DNA from: Paenibacillus foliorum
GTDB lineage: Bacteria; Bacillota; Bacilli; Paenibacillales; NBRC-103111
NCBI RefSeq assembly: GCF_013141765.1
Contig: NZ_WHOD01000128.1
Coordinates: 282,912 to 346,911 of the forward strand
DNA length: 64,000 bases
Reading direction: 5' to 3'
The notes under the pieces were generated by a model. It was not told where the DNA came from. It worked only from the letters and a program-made list of their open reading frames with translations, and ran no database searches. How positions within the stretch are numbered: the first letter of the stretch is position 1; every line of letters begins with the position of its first letter. A program made the translations under genes and the position numbers. Below, one piece after another: positions 52,731 through 61,254 of this stretch.

Positions 52731-53388
52731 TTTTCTTTCTCCCTTTTATCGCAAACGAGGTGCTTAGCGTATTCGAGAAAAGCCCTTGCCCATCCCCTGT
52801 TGTCACAAATTTGAAAGGATGATAAATATTCAAAAACTGTATTTGTTCAAAGCCGTGTGCTTCGAATACCTTTTTTAGTTCATCCATGGCGTACATTTTG
52901 TCAAACTTTTTGCTCTTCTCAAATAGCCTTAATACTTTTCTTTGTAGGGAGCCTTTGTTTAAAGTTTGGATAAGCAGTGTTCCACCCGGCTTAGTAACCC
53001 TTGCCAGCTCTCCAATGACAGACTTATATTGTTCGATCAGTTGAATAACGCCGATACATAATACCACGTCAAATTTACCCGCTTCAAAATGCAATGCCGT
53101 CAAATCATCAGCCGATGTTTGTAGACCTCTACCCGCAGCAAATTCAAGGCTTTTCTCTGAAAAGTCTACACCGTATACCGTATTTTGTTTAACTAATGGC
53201 TCACTGAAAGCACCTACTCCGCATCCAGCATCCAATATTACCTTACCTTTGGATTCCCCCAACCAACGCAAGGTATTATCTCTCTGCATAAAAAAACTTT
53301 CGTCATCGAAATAGTCAGATGATTTGACAGACGCTCCATGAACCTCTGCTTTTTTGTCAAAGTACTGCTTCCAGTTAGAACTACTCAT
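52723..53388 (-). CDS. Class I SAM-dependent methyltransferase
   Basis: 221 aa. Motif I VILDAGCGVGAFSEPLVK, motif II-like FDVVLCIGVIQLIEQY, then VTKPGGTLLIQTLNKGS. The acceptor is unknown; the context of glycan genes suggests a sugar or lipid-linked sugar O-methylation. Downstream gene overlaps by 8 bp. Confidence 0.85.
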   Translation of the reverse strand: MSSSNWKQYFDKKAEVHGASVKSSDYFDDESFFMQRDNTLRWLGESKGKVILDAGCGVGAFSEPLVKQNTVYGVDFSEKSLEFAAGRGLQTSADDLTALHFEAGKFDVVLCIGVIQLIEQYKSVIGELARVTKPGGTLLIQTLNKGSLQRKVLRLFEKSKKFDKMYAMDELKKVFEAHGFEQIQFLNIYHPFKFVTTGDGQGLFSNTLSTSFAIKGRKKID

Positions 53389-53431
53389 TTTTACTGCATC
53401 CCCCGATTATGAAAAATATGCATATCACGCA

Positions 53432-53491
53432 AGCTTTCCTATGGAAAGCTCAGCCTACCCTTTCGTAGCAAAGCTTTCCTTAGGAAAGCTT
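53432..53491. repeat. Two copies of an AGCTTTCC hairpin
   Basis: AGCTTTCC-TAT-GGAAAGCT (53432-53450) and AAGCTTTCC-TTA-GGAAAGCTT (53471-53491), 32 bp apart. The second ends at the stop codon of the FemAB-like gene. They may be processing or attenuation hairpins in the operon mRNA. Confidence 0.55.
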
Positions 53492-54535
53492 TTAAGGCAG
53501 CAAATACTTAATCAGCTGTTTACCTACTCTGTCGGTAATGAAGCTTGGCGTAACCTTCCAAAGTTCCACAAAAAAATGGAGACTTTGCTTATCGGGTGGC
53601 CCCGACTCCTTACCGCTGCCATTATAGACCAGGTACTTGAGCTGCTCTGGCTTTGCTCCCCATTGTTCCTTGTATTTATAGGTTCCCGAGCCAGTCTGCG
53701 ACCTCCCAAGGTCCAGAAACTTCAACTTGTTTCTTATGCCAAAACGCACAGCTTCCCAGTACATAAAATTATTCAAGTATTTATTGTTATACTCCGAAAG
53801 ATTGGCGCCGTACGGATAATACAACGTTGAGTTCGAAGGGCTTGTCAGTAGCATCATCCCGCCTACTACATCACCAGTCTGATTATCGAGAACAGACAGC
53901 AAAAAAGCATGATCAGGCAAGTACTCAAGAAAACTCTTAAAAAAGCGGATATCCTGGGCAGGAGAACCGAGCTGCTTCATCCTTTTGACATACACCTTAT
54001 AAAAGGCATCCATATGTGCAGTGTCAAAAGAAACAGAGAACCAGTTGTTTTTATATACCTTGCGTACATGATTTCTATTGCTGCTAGTAGATTGTGATAG
54101 CACCTCATCCTCATCCTCAGATAGAGAAAGCACAAAGGTGTGATTATGAAGATTCAAGCTCCACTCGGAGCTGTCAAGGCTTTGATCCTTTAATCTCATC
54201 TCTAAATATCTAAGATGGTATTTATCCTTTAATTGTATCAGAGAATCCCTCGTAAACTTGAAGGCTTCTTCACTGTCAGCGCAAATGTCGGTATAGTTGA
54301 CAAAAGGAAGCGATACACCGACCTTTTTAAGGCCCAGATTCCGGCCCACTATAAGTGGAATTATCGCGCAAATACGGTCCTGCTCATTAAGAATGACATG
54401 ATATCTGCACCTGTAGCCGAACGAGCTAATCAGGATTTGTCTGAATGCAGTGGTATGAAATACCGTGCCTCTCGACCATGCAAATCTATCCCACTCATCC
54501 TTCATGGCTTCGGTATATTCAACACACCTGAACAT
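53492..54535 (-). CDS. FemAB/GNAT-like acyltransferase of a glycan cluster
   Basis: 347 aa. Two GNAT-like halves: YHVILNEQDRICAIIPLIVGRNLGLKKVGVSLPFVNYTDICAD in the first, and FLLSVLDNQTGDVVGGMMLLTSPSNSTLYYPYGANLSEY ... FLDLGRSQTGSGTYKYKEQWGA in the second. This is the FemAB-like family associated with exopolysaccharide systems; the ligated group is unknown. It follows the small carrier gene after 6 bp. Confidence 0.8.
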   Translation of the reverse strand: MFRCVEYTEAMKDEWDRFAWSRGTVFHTTAFRQILISSFGYRCRYHVILNEQDRICAIIPLIVGRNLGLKKVGVSLPFVNYTDICADSEEAFKFTRDSLIQLKDKYHLRYLEMRLKDQSLDSSEWSLNLHNHTFVLSLSEDEDEVLSQSTSSNRNHVRKVYKNNWFSVSFDTAHMDAFYKVYVKRMKQLGSPAQDIRFFKSFLEYLPDHAFLLSVLDNQTGDVVGGMMLLTSPSNSTLYYPYGANLSEYNNKYLNNFMYWEAVRFGIRNKLKFLDLGRSQTGSGTYKYKEQWGAKPEQLKYLVYNGSGKESGPPDKQSLHFFVELWKVTPSFITDRVGKQLIKYLLP

Positions 54536-54541
54536 GAAATG

Positions 54542-54892
54542 TTATCCTTTCAACCAAAAAAATACACCTACTAATATCAATCCTGTGCCTGTCCATTTCA
54601 TCATACTGATCTGCTCGTTGAACACAAGAAGGGAGACAGCAATCAGCAAAACATATTGAGCACTGGATACAAAAGTAACATAGCTTAAATCAAACTTAGA
54701 CAAGCAATAAATCCACAGAATAGCAGCTATGGCGTAAAGAGTAAAGCCCGATACGATAAGCGGCGAAGTCAGATAACCAAGTATAATCCCCTTTAAAGGT
54801 CCATCGAAGGGAACGGATTTGCTGCCCAGCTTCAGCACGGTATTCGCAATTACTGTCATAGTCATACTGCCAAAAAGCAATAAATAATTAAT
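54542..54892 (-). CDS. Small EamA/SMR-type membrane carrier
   Basis: Four membrane helices, about 116 aa if read from 54892. It resembles one half of an EamA transporter or an ArnE/SMR subunit (VIANTVLKLGSK, LWIYCLSKFDLSYVTFVSSAQYVLLIAVSLLVFNE). It probably helps lipid-linked sugar movement. The start is odd: the TTG at 54880 and ATG at 54865 have no ribosome site and cut into helix 1. An ATT at 54892, in frame, has GAGGGTGA 6 bp upstream and gives the natural beginning INYLLLFGSM, so a rare AUU start is likely. Confidence 0.7.
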   Translation of the reverse strand: MNYLLLFGSMTMTVIANTVLKLGSKSVPFDGPLKGIILGYLTSPLIVSGFTLYAIAAILWIYCLSKFDLSYVTFVSSAQYVLLIAVSLLVFNEQISMMKWTGTGLILVGVFFWLKG

Positions 54893-54894
54893 TA

Positions 54895-55239
54895 TTATTC
54901 ACCCTCGCTAATTTTCTTCTCAAGCTGCTCGAGCCTTAGCTTTGTTAAGCCTAATTCTTGAGTCAGAGCTTTGTTGTGCATCTTTATACCCGATATACTA
55001 ACACTCATATTTAATAGAAGCAGATAAGCGCTAGCGATTAGTATCGCAAAGAAAGCAGATGGACCATAATCAACGCCGATCAATCCAGAGAACCAATCAA
55101 TCAGATCCCTGAAAATAGACATGACTAATGTAAATAATCCGATCAGAAACCACACCAATGAATATTTTTCTCTAAGCAATCTTGCCCTTACCATTAAAAA
55201 AACTGAGATAATCATGATCAGACTGAAGGCAACTCCCAT
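54895..55239 (-). CDS. DUF2304 family protein
   Basis: 114 aa: three hydrophobic segments (GVAFSLIMIISVFLMVRA, YSLVWFLIGLFTLVM, FFAILIASAYLLLLNMSV) and a C-terminal coiled coil (LTQELGLTKLRLEQLEKKI). DUF2304 proteins sit beside GT2 genes in surface-glycan clusters. The ATG at 55239 has no good site; the frame is open further upstream, to near the AAGGTGG at the GT2 stop, but offers only a rare AUA. The true start may be there. Confidence 0.75.
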   Translation of the reverse strand: MGVAFSLIMIISVFLMVRARLLREKYSLVWFLIGLFTLVMSIFRDLIDWFSGLIGVDYGPSAFFAILIASAYLLLLNMSVSISGIKMHNKALTQELGLTKLRLEQLEKKISEGE

Positions 55240-55279
55240 CAGCTGAACGTTGTAAAAATGCCCGCTATCTATGACGCAT

Positions 55280-55987
55280 TCACCACCTTGTCCGGGTATA
55301 GGAGAAGAATATGGACAGAATAACCTTCGCCATATAATAAGGACTTTTTATTGGTGTTATAGAGGACGTACCATGCTCACGTTCTCTCATTTCAACACCT
55401 ACTTCACTAATATGGAGTCCATGTTTTTTCAAAAGGATAATGGCATCAGGTTCAGGGTAATCATCTGGATAGTATTTGGACAATAAATGTATACTCTTTC
55501 TATTATACATCCGAAATCCTGATGTACTATCCGTAACCTTCGTTTGTATCAAAAGTCTGAACAGATAATAGAATACCTTGATCCCCAATCTTCTCGACCA
55601 TGTGGTTTGGAAAGATTTAATATCCAGGAATCTTGAACCTATAACCATGTCACTGCCGCTTTGAACCATAGCCTCATATAGTTTGATCACTTCTTTGGGC
55701 ATGTGCTGCCCATCTCCGTCGACCTGCACCATATAATCATAACCATTAGCCAATGCATACTTAAATCCGGTCTGTACGGCGCCTCCAATGCCAAGGTTAT
55801 AGGGCAGATCCACAACCTTCACGCCCTCCGACTTCCTAGCATTGATCGAGGTACCGTCATGGGAGCAATCATTGATAACCAAAATATCATAATCCGCTCC
55901 ACTTTCTCGAATATCCCAGATTACCTTCTGGATGTTGTTCTGTTCATTAAAAGCAGGAATAACAATCAGTATTTTTTCTTGTCCCAT
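55280..55987 (-). CDS. GT2 glycosyltransferase, DPM1-like
   Basis: 235 aa. ILIVIPAFNEQNNIQKVI, VINDCSHDGTS and the intact DxD-type motif YMVQVDGDGQHMP. Near the end TDSTSGFRMYNRKSI. No C-terminal membrane helices, so a soluble enzyme that likely charges polyprenyl phosphate; the two membrane GT-C proteins encoded upstream could use that lipid-linked sugar. It overlaps the preceding gene by 22 bp. Confidence 0.9.
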   Translation of the reverse strand: MGQEKILIVIPAFNEQNNIQKVIWDIRESGADYDILVINDCSHDGTSINARKSEGVKVVDLPYNLGIGGAVQTGFKYALANGYDYMVQVDGDGQHMPKEVIKLYEAMVQSGSDMVIGSRFLDIKSFQTTWSRRLGIKVFYYLFRLLIQTKVTDSTSGFRMYNRKSIHLLSKYYPDDYPEPDAIILLKKHGLHISEVGVEMREREHGTSSITPIKSPYYMAKVILSIFFSYTRTRW

Positions 55988-57240
55988 AGCAGCTTCCCCG
56001 CATATTTTTTTATAATAGTCATTGCTCCATGAAAGATGGTTTTTACTCCATAAGCAGCCCCAATTGCAAGAAAAGGCAAGGCAGGAGCCTTATATCTATA
56101 CATTCCATCTATAAAAATAAGAATGCAGAACGCATAGACAGCAAGTACAACCAGCCATATAATGGACACCTTTCTGAACAGCCCATTAACTATAGCAGCA
56201 ATGGTTCCAGTCAAGAACAATACTGTTGGCAGAACATACCAGACGAAACGGGTAATCCCTCGGAAAGTGCTTAAGTCTGTCTCCCATACCCACCAGCCGA
56301 GAAATGCAATAGCCCTTCTTCCGTATAATATTAACACATCATCCCAATTATTTATTAAAAAACTTAAGATAAGGCTTCCAAGTATATTAATAGAATAATC
56401 CGGTTTGAAAATGTAGTCATAAGTAGATTCCTTATCATAGATCCAGCCATGCGCGTAAATATTGTACAATACTAGCTTAGCATTATACTGCACAGACTCA
56501 ATAAGGGGATTAAGCTTGTCACCGACGATCAAATAGATAACGGCTGCGACTGCAGCAACCACAATGGATCCGATAACCAGCCTGTACTTTTTAGCAAAAT
56601 CCAGCAGTGTTTGTTTGTCGAGCCTAAACAGGAAATAAATCATAATGAAAGCTAGAGAGATAACACCTGTTGGTCTAAATACCAGCATATATAATGAGGT
56701 CATTACAAACAAAATCGTGTACTTTCTTTTTTTCGATTCTAAAGACATGAGAAGGAAATAAACACATAGAAGGAGTAAGCTGATGAAAAAGCTATCAGAA
56801 AGTATATACGTGGACCATTTGGTAATGTTCCAAGAATAGGAATAAAAAATGGAAGCTATTACAGCCGTGCTTCTATTAAACAGCATTCGTGCGATTTTAT
56901 ATACAAGAATAACACTCAATCCTGCCGTTAGCGCCTGTATGAACACAATAGCAACAGTGTCTTTGAATAAAGCAAGCAGCAGCGTTAGCAGTATATTATA
57001 GCCGAAATATAAAATGTCGTTCATATGCAGACCAATTTGGAAGTTTGTCAGCAAAGCGTTTGCATATTCTATATACCATTGGGAATCCTCGGAATCAGGA
57101 AAGCCTTTACCCGAGAACCATATACGCATAAAATTTCCCAATCTCATCGATAAGGAGAAGATTACTAGAGGAATAATATAAAGGAACTCTCGATCCTTGT
57201 ATTTAAGATATAGTTGGTACATTTCACAGCTCCAAGTCAC
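55966..57240 (-). CDS. GT-C (family 39-like) membrane glycosyltransferase, copy B
   Basis: 424 aa, about ten membrane helices. The first outside loop has the acidic pair GFPDSEDSQWYIEYANALL, as in ArnT/PMT-like enzymes that take sugar from polyprenyl phosphate. HMNDILYFGYNILL follows. The C-terminal part has IFIDGMYRYKAPALPFLAIGAAYG. It closely resembles the next gene upstream (57307-58596) over its full length, so the two arose by tandem duplication. Confidence 0.82.
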   Translation of the reverse strand: MTWSCEMYQLYLKYKDREFLYIIPLVIFSLSMRLGNFMRIWFSGKGFPDSEDSQWYIEYANALLTNFQIGLHMNDILYFGYNILLTLLLALFKDTVAIVFIQALTAGLSVILVYKIARMLFNRSTAVIASIFYSYSWNITKWSTYILSDSFFISLLLLCVYFLLMSLESKKRKYTILFVMTSLYMLVFRPTGVISLAFIMIYFLFRLDKQTLLDFAKKYRLVIGSIVVAAVAAVIYLIVGDKLNPLIESVQYNAKLVLYNIYAHGWIYDKESTYDYIFKPDYSINILGSLILSFLINNWDDVLILYGRRAIAFLGWWVWETDLSTFRGITRFVWYVLPTVLFLTGTIAAIVNGLFRKVSIIWLVVLAVYAFCILIFIDGMYRYKAPALPFLAIGAAYGVKTIFHGAMTIIKKYAGKLLWDKKKY

Positions 57241-57306
57241 AGCATAAGTTGTATCACAATGTTTAAATATTACATATGGATCCGTGAATTAGCAAGGATA
57301 AATTTC

Positions 57307-58596
57307 TCACATGCTGGAATCCAATCCTGTATTTCTTCTTGTCTTGGAGAACAGCTTAACGGCCATTTTTTTGACGAGCACAAAACCTTCGTGAAATACT
57401 CTCTCAGCCCCATAAGCAACCACAATCATAATAAACGGTACGCTAGGTGCTTTGTATCTGTACATGCCGTCTATAAATAAAATAATACAAAAAACAAAAA
57501 CGGCAAAAATGGTCAACCACAGAATAGAAGCTTTTCTAAATATGCCTTGTACTATTGCTGCAATGGTCCCAACTAAAAACAGAGCGGCCGGCAGCAAATA
57601 CCACCCCAACCTTACATAGCTGCGTATCCCGGTTAACTTTATATCCCATGCCCATTTACCTACAAACGCTATGATCCGCTTTCCATATAAAATACTAACG
57701 TGATCCCAGTTGTTTACTAAAAAACTTAGTATCAGACTATTCAGCACATCAATCGTATAATTGGGCTTATAAAAATAGTCATGAGGTGACGGTCTATCGT
57801 AGATCCATCCTTTTGCATAAACGTTGTATAGCACCATCTTAGCGTTAAACTGCATAGAGGATAAAAAGGGATCTAACTTATTTCCTACAAATAAATAAAT
57901 AACTGTGATAACCGCGGCAGCTAAAGAGCCACCGATAGCGAGTCTGTGCCTATTAATAAATTCCCACACTTTTTGGGTATCGATGTTAATTAGGATATAT
58001 ACCATTATAAAAAACAAAGAAACGACACCTGTCGGTCTAAAAACAAGAATATATACAGAAGACATTATAAAAAGGATCTTGTATACGCTTTTATTAGACT
58101 GCATGAATTTGAGAAGTAAATAAACATTCAATAATAGTAAGCTGATGAAAAAACTATCGGATAGAATGTAAGTTGACCAGAGGGTTATAGGCCACGAATA
58201 ATAGTAATAAAAAAATGAGGCTATGATCGCGGTTATTTTATTGAAAAGCATACGTGAGATTTTATATACAAATATTATACTAAGACCTGCAACAACCGCT
58301 TGAATAAAGACGACAGCAACGGGGTCCTTAAACAAACCAAGCAGCAAAGCAAGTAGGAGATTATACCCAATATACATAATATCGTTCATATGTAGTCCAA
58401 TTTGGAAATTTCCCAACAAAGAATTTGCATAATCGATGTACCATTGAGTGTCATCAGACTGAGGAAAACCTTTACCGGAGTTGAGGAGGTAAAAAAAATA
58501 CCGCAATCTCACATCGAGAGACAGCAGCGCAAACGGTATGAGGAAAATGAAATCCCGATCTTTGTACCTATGAAATAATTGGGCTAGTTGGTGCAC
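57307..58596 (-). CDS. GT-C (family 39-like) membrane glycosyltransferase, copy A
   Basis: 429 aa, same topology as copy B. Acidic loop GFPQSDDTQWYIDYANSLL, HMNDIMYIGYNLLL, late DGMYRYKAPSVPFIMIVVAYGAERV. First gene of the eight-gene glycan cluster; its stop is 66 bp ahead of copy B. Keeping both copies suggests different acceptors or sugars. Confidence 0.82.
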   Translation of the reverse strand: MHQLAQLFHRYKDRDFIFLIPFALLSLDVRLRYFFYLLNSGKGFPQSDDTQWYIDYANSLLGNFQIGLHMNDIMYIGYNLLLALLLGLFKDPVAVVFIQAVVAGLSIIFVYKISRMLFNKITAIIASFFYYYYSWPITLWSTYILSDSFFISLLLLNVYLLLKFMQSNKSVYKILFIMSSVYILVFRPTGVVSLFFIMVYILINIDTQKVWEFINRHRLAIGGSLAAAVITVIYLFVGNKLDPFLSSMQFNAKMVLYNVYAKGWIYDRPSPHDYFYKPNYTIDVLNSLILSFLVNNWDHVSILYGKRIIAFVGKWAWDIKLTGIRSYVRLGWYLLPAALFLVGTIAAIVQGIFRKASILWLTIFAVFVFCIILFIDGMYRYKAPSVPFIMIVVAYGAERVFHEGFVLVKKMAVKLFSKTRRNTGLDSSM

Positions 58597-58998
58597 TGTT
58601 TACACGTCTCCAAGTGTCAGCATATGTTTTAATAATTGTAAGTATCCCCAATTATGACATATTTCTTAGAGCTTTCACAAGAAGTATTTCTGTGAAAATG
58701 AACTATTTCATGAAAATTTTATTGTTTATAGGACCAAGTGGTATAGCTGCAATTGTATATGTTTGGAGAATGAAGACCGAAAATACTTTCGACCTCCATC
58801 ATCCCGATCTAATTATGCCTATATTTTTCTGCGCCAGATTATCTAATCCCCTAAAAATGCTACTGAAAACCACATAAATAGCTCATTAATAGCTCATTAA
58901 TAGATTCAGAACGATCTATTATATAGTCCGATAGTTCTATTCCCAACTGGGATGAAGTGACCTTTGCGGTCAGCCTTAAATTAATTGGAGTGCCCGTT
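58597..58998. other. Gap upstream of the glycan cluster
   Basis: 402 bp of AT-rich DNA without a supported gene. It should contain the promoter of the glycan cluster (minus strand). A short direct duplication of the 11-mer ATAGCTCATTA occurs near 58880-58900. Nothing else recognised. Confidence 0.5.
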
Positions 58999-59598
58999 TT
59001 ATTTAAAAATCTTCACACGTTCCTCGATCGGTTTAAATTCCTTTTCTCCTGCTGGTGCCGTAGGTTTACCAAAAGGCATCTGAGCAATAAGCTGCCAACC
59101 TTCTGGCAATCTCCACTCCATTTTCACTTTATTGTCGATTAAGGGATTATAGTGCTGTAACGATGCCCCCAAGCCTTCATTTTCAAGAGCGGTCCAGATT
59201 ACGAATTGAAGCATCCCCGACGTATGCTGGGACCATGCTGGAAACCGATCCTGATATGTTGGGAAATTCGCTTGCATTCCTTCCACCACAGCCGTGTCTT
59301 CAAAGAACATAACAGTACCATAGGCATTGCGGAAACCATCCATCCGCTGCTGGGTTGATGCGAACTGATCAGCTGGCACGATTCCCTTGAGGACTTCAGT
59401 TGTAATATCCCATAGTTTATTGTGCTGATCACCTAATAATAGAACCACTCGTGAGCTCTGTGAGTTGAAAGCCGAAGGAGTATGTTTGACAGCCTCACTA
59501 ATGATTTCTTGAATCTTTTCATCAGAGATAGTTGATTCTTTGCTGATTTCGTAGATGGAACGTCTATTTTTTACCAAAGTTAGAAATTCGCTAGCCAT
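58999..59598 (-). CDS. Nitroreductase family protein
   Basis: FMN-dependent oxidoreductase, 199 aa. VKNRRSIYEISKESTIS at the start, HTPSAFNSQSSRVVLLLGD, FVIWTALENEGLGASLQHYNPLID and the C-terminal LPEGWQLIAQMPFGKPTAPAGEKEFKPIEERV are typical of the group that includes YdgI. It overlaps the 102-aa gene by one base (TAATG). Confidence 0.92.
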   Translation of the reverse strand: MASEFLTLVKNRRSIYEISKESTISDEKIQEIISEAVKHTPSAFNSQSSRVVLLLGDQHNKLWDITTEVLKGIVPADQFASTQQRMDGFRNAYGTVMFFEDTAVVEGMQANFPTYQDRFPAWSQHTSGMLQFVIWTALENEGLGASLQHYNPLIDNKVKMEWRLPEGWQLIAQMPFGKPTAPAGEKEFKPIEERVKIFK

Positions 59599-59906
59599 TA
59601 TTCCTCACTCCTATAACCTTGTGTAGTTTTCCGTTCATTATCGTATTGGATCTCCATTGGTTTAATAGCTAAATTCATACCATCTACCAAGCCTTGCAAA
59701 TAAATGATTTTTTCTTTATCTGGAGGTTGTTTAGCTGAAATCTCGGATAACTTTCTCCTGAAATTAATTTCCGTGCTTTCAAGCCTCCTAATCATTTCTC
59801 TAATGTCAGCTGCTGCTCCCTGGCAATCCTTGAAATCACCTTCCTTAAAAACCCCTTTATTTCTCTCCATAAGGTCTTGAATAAAGCTCTGTAATTGTTC
59901 ACCCAC
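59598..59906 (-). CDS. Small helical protein, unknown
   Basis: 102 aa, charged and predicted helical (AAADIREMIRRLESTEINFRRKLSEIS, then NLAIKPMEIQY). No family recognised. Starts at GTG with GAGGGAG upstream. Coupled to the nitroreductase gene, so perhaps functionally linked. Confidence 0.7.
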   Translation of the reverse strand: MGEQLQSFIQDLMERNKGVFKEGDFKDCQGAAADIREMIRRLESTEINFRRKLSEISAKQPPDKEKIIYLQGLVDGMNLAIKPMEIQYDNERKTTQGYRSEE

Positions 59907-59975
59907 GATATTCAGCTCCCTCTGCCCCTATATTTTCTGATCATAAAACGATTGTTATTCATGCAAAACCAAATA

Positions 59976-60009
59976 GACCCGAAGAACCATTGTAATGGTT
60001 CTTCGAGTC
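59976..60009 (-). terminator. Terminator of the nucleoside hydrolase gene
   Basis: Arms GACCCGAAGAACCATT and AATGGTTCTTCGAGTC, with one mismatch and a 2-nt centre, then TATTTGGTTTT on the minus strand. Confidence 0.65.
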
Positions 60010-60077
60010 ACATCATTCAGCTTGGCACATGGTTATGAAATGATCATGAAACCATACGCACAATCCGATTTAATCCA

Positions 60078-61019
60078 TCATTCCGAACCCTTCAGAACTA
60101 GATCAAGTCGATTGTAAAAGTCGTTCATAAATCTCTCTGAATCTACCTGAACGCTAACAAACGTATTGGGTCCTGATAAGGAGGCCCGCTGTAAATCTTC
60201 TGCGGTTCTGCCCAACGCATCCTGTTCCAAATCAACCTTTAAGAACATAGGTATCGTTCGTACTAAGGAAGGATCTTTAGCAACCGCTACAGCAAGCGGA
60301 TCATGTAGTGCACAGCCTCCCAAAAATGGATAATATTTTTGATACACATTAAGATAGTATTCAGTAAAATCAGCGAACAAAGTGCTTAATCCCGTTTCCA
60401 TACTTCTCCAACGCTGCATATCCTTTTGAGTCAGAAGTGTCTTCCGAGTAACGTCCAAACCGACCAGCGTTATCGGGAGCTCTGAACGGAGAACCATATC
60501 GGCCGCTTCCGGATCGATAAATATATTCGCCTCTGCAAATTTGTTCACATTGCCTGGGGTCGTCACAGCTCCGCCCATAGTCACAACGCTGCCAACCCGA
60601 GTTATTATGGAAGGGTCTTTCATGATGGCCTGAGCCAGATTAGTAACAGGACCTGTCGTTACAATCGTCAAGTTAGGTCCATACTTATTCACCTGCTCAA
60701 TAATAAAATCCACAGCATCCGCTGAAATATGATCAACCCCATCGGCTTTACCTAAAGTTTCACCTAAACCGTCCGTGCCATGAAACACACTGCTAAAATG
60801 CGCACTTCGTGAAATAGGCTTTTCTGCGCCCTTATATACCGGAATCTGGGTATGAATGCGCTCCAGCAATTCGCATGTATTTTGAAATGCATTATCGATG
60901 GGTGTATTTCCATAAGTCACCGTAATTCCCAATAGCTCAATCTCAGGAGAGGCTATCGCGTAGGCAATTGCCAATGCATCATCAATGCCAGTGTCTACAT
61001 CCAAAATCATTTTTATCAT
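60078..61019 (-). CDS. Nucleoside hydrolase (ribonucleoside type)
   Basis: Hydrolyses ribonucleosides to base and ribose, 313 aa. Ca2+ site DVDTGIDDALAIAYA at residues 6-20; LLGITVTYGN, VTTGPVTNLAQAI, TMGGAVTTPGN, and the late catalytic part GGCALHDPLAVAVA with His and Asp. Substrate range (pyrimidine or broad) is not clear. It stands alone; released ribose could enter via the ribokinase in this window. Confidence 0.93.
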   Translation of the reverse strand: MIKMILDVDTGIDDALAIAYAIASPEIELLGITVTYGNTPIDNAFQNTCELLERIHTQIPVYKGAEKPISRSAHFSSVFHGTDGLGETLGKADGVDHISADAVDFIIEQVNKYGPNLTIVTTGPVTNLAQAIMKDPSIITRVGSVVTMGGAVTTPGNVNKFAEANIFIDPEAADMVLRSELPITLVGLDVTRKTLLTQKDMQRWRSMETGLSTLFADFTEYYLNVYQKYYPFLGGCALHDPLAVAVAKDPSLVRTIPMFLKVDLEQDALGRTAEDLQRASLSGPNTFVSVQVDSERFMNDFYNRLDLVLKGSE

Positions 61020-61254
61020 CCTAATACCTCTCTCCCTGTATAAAAAATTAAGTTATTTGCTGCTATTATGAATGACTCACAATGAATACACACGATTTTA
61101 CACTTCTGCTAAACGTTCAGCAATACAAAACTCCGTTAATCACAACTTTTAATTAGCATTACCGCAAAAGGTTCCAATATCTTTAATTCTATTAGGTATG
61201 CTATACTTAAGGCTGAATTTACAAGAAGTTAATAATACAAATGTGGTGATAAAT

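Noticed and set aside
58614..58877. Plus-strand frame of 87 aa upstream of the glycan cluster
   Set aside because: No convincing ribosome site or family; it lies in the region expected to hold the cluster's promoter.
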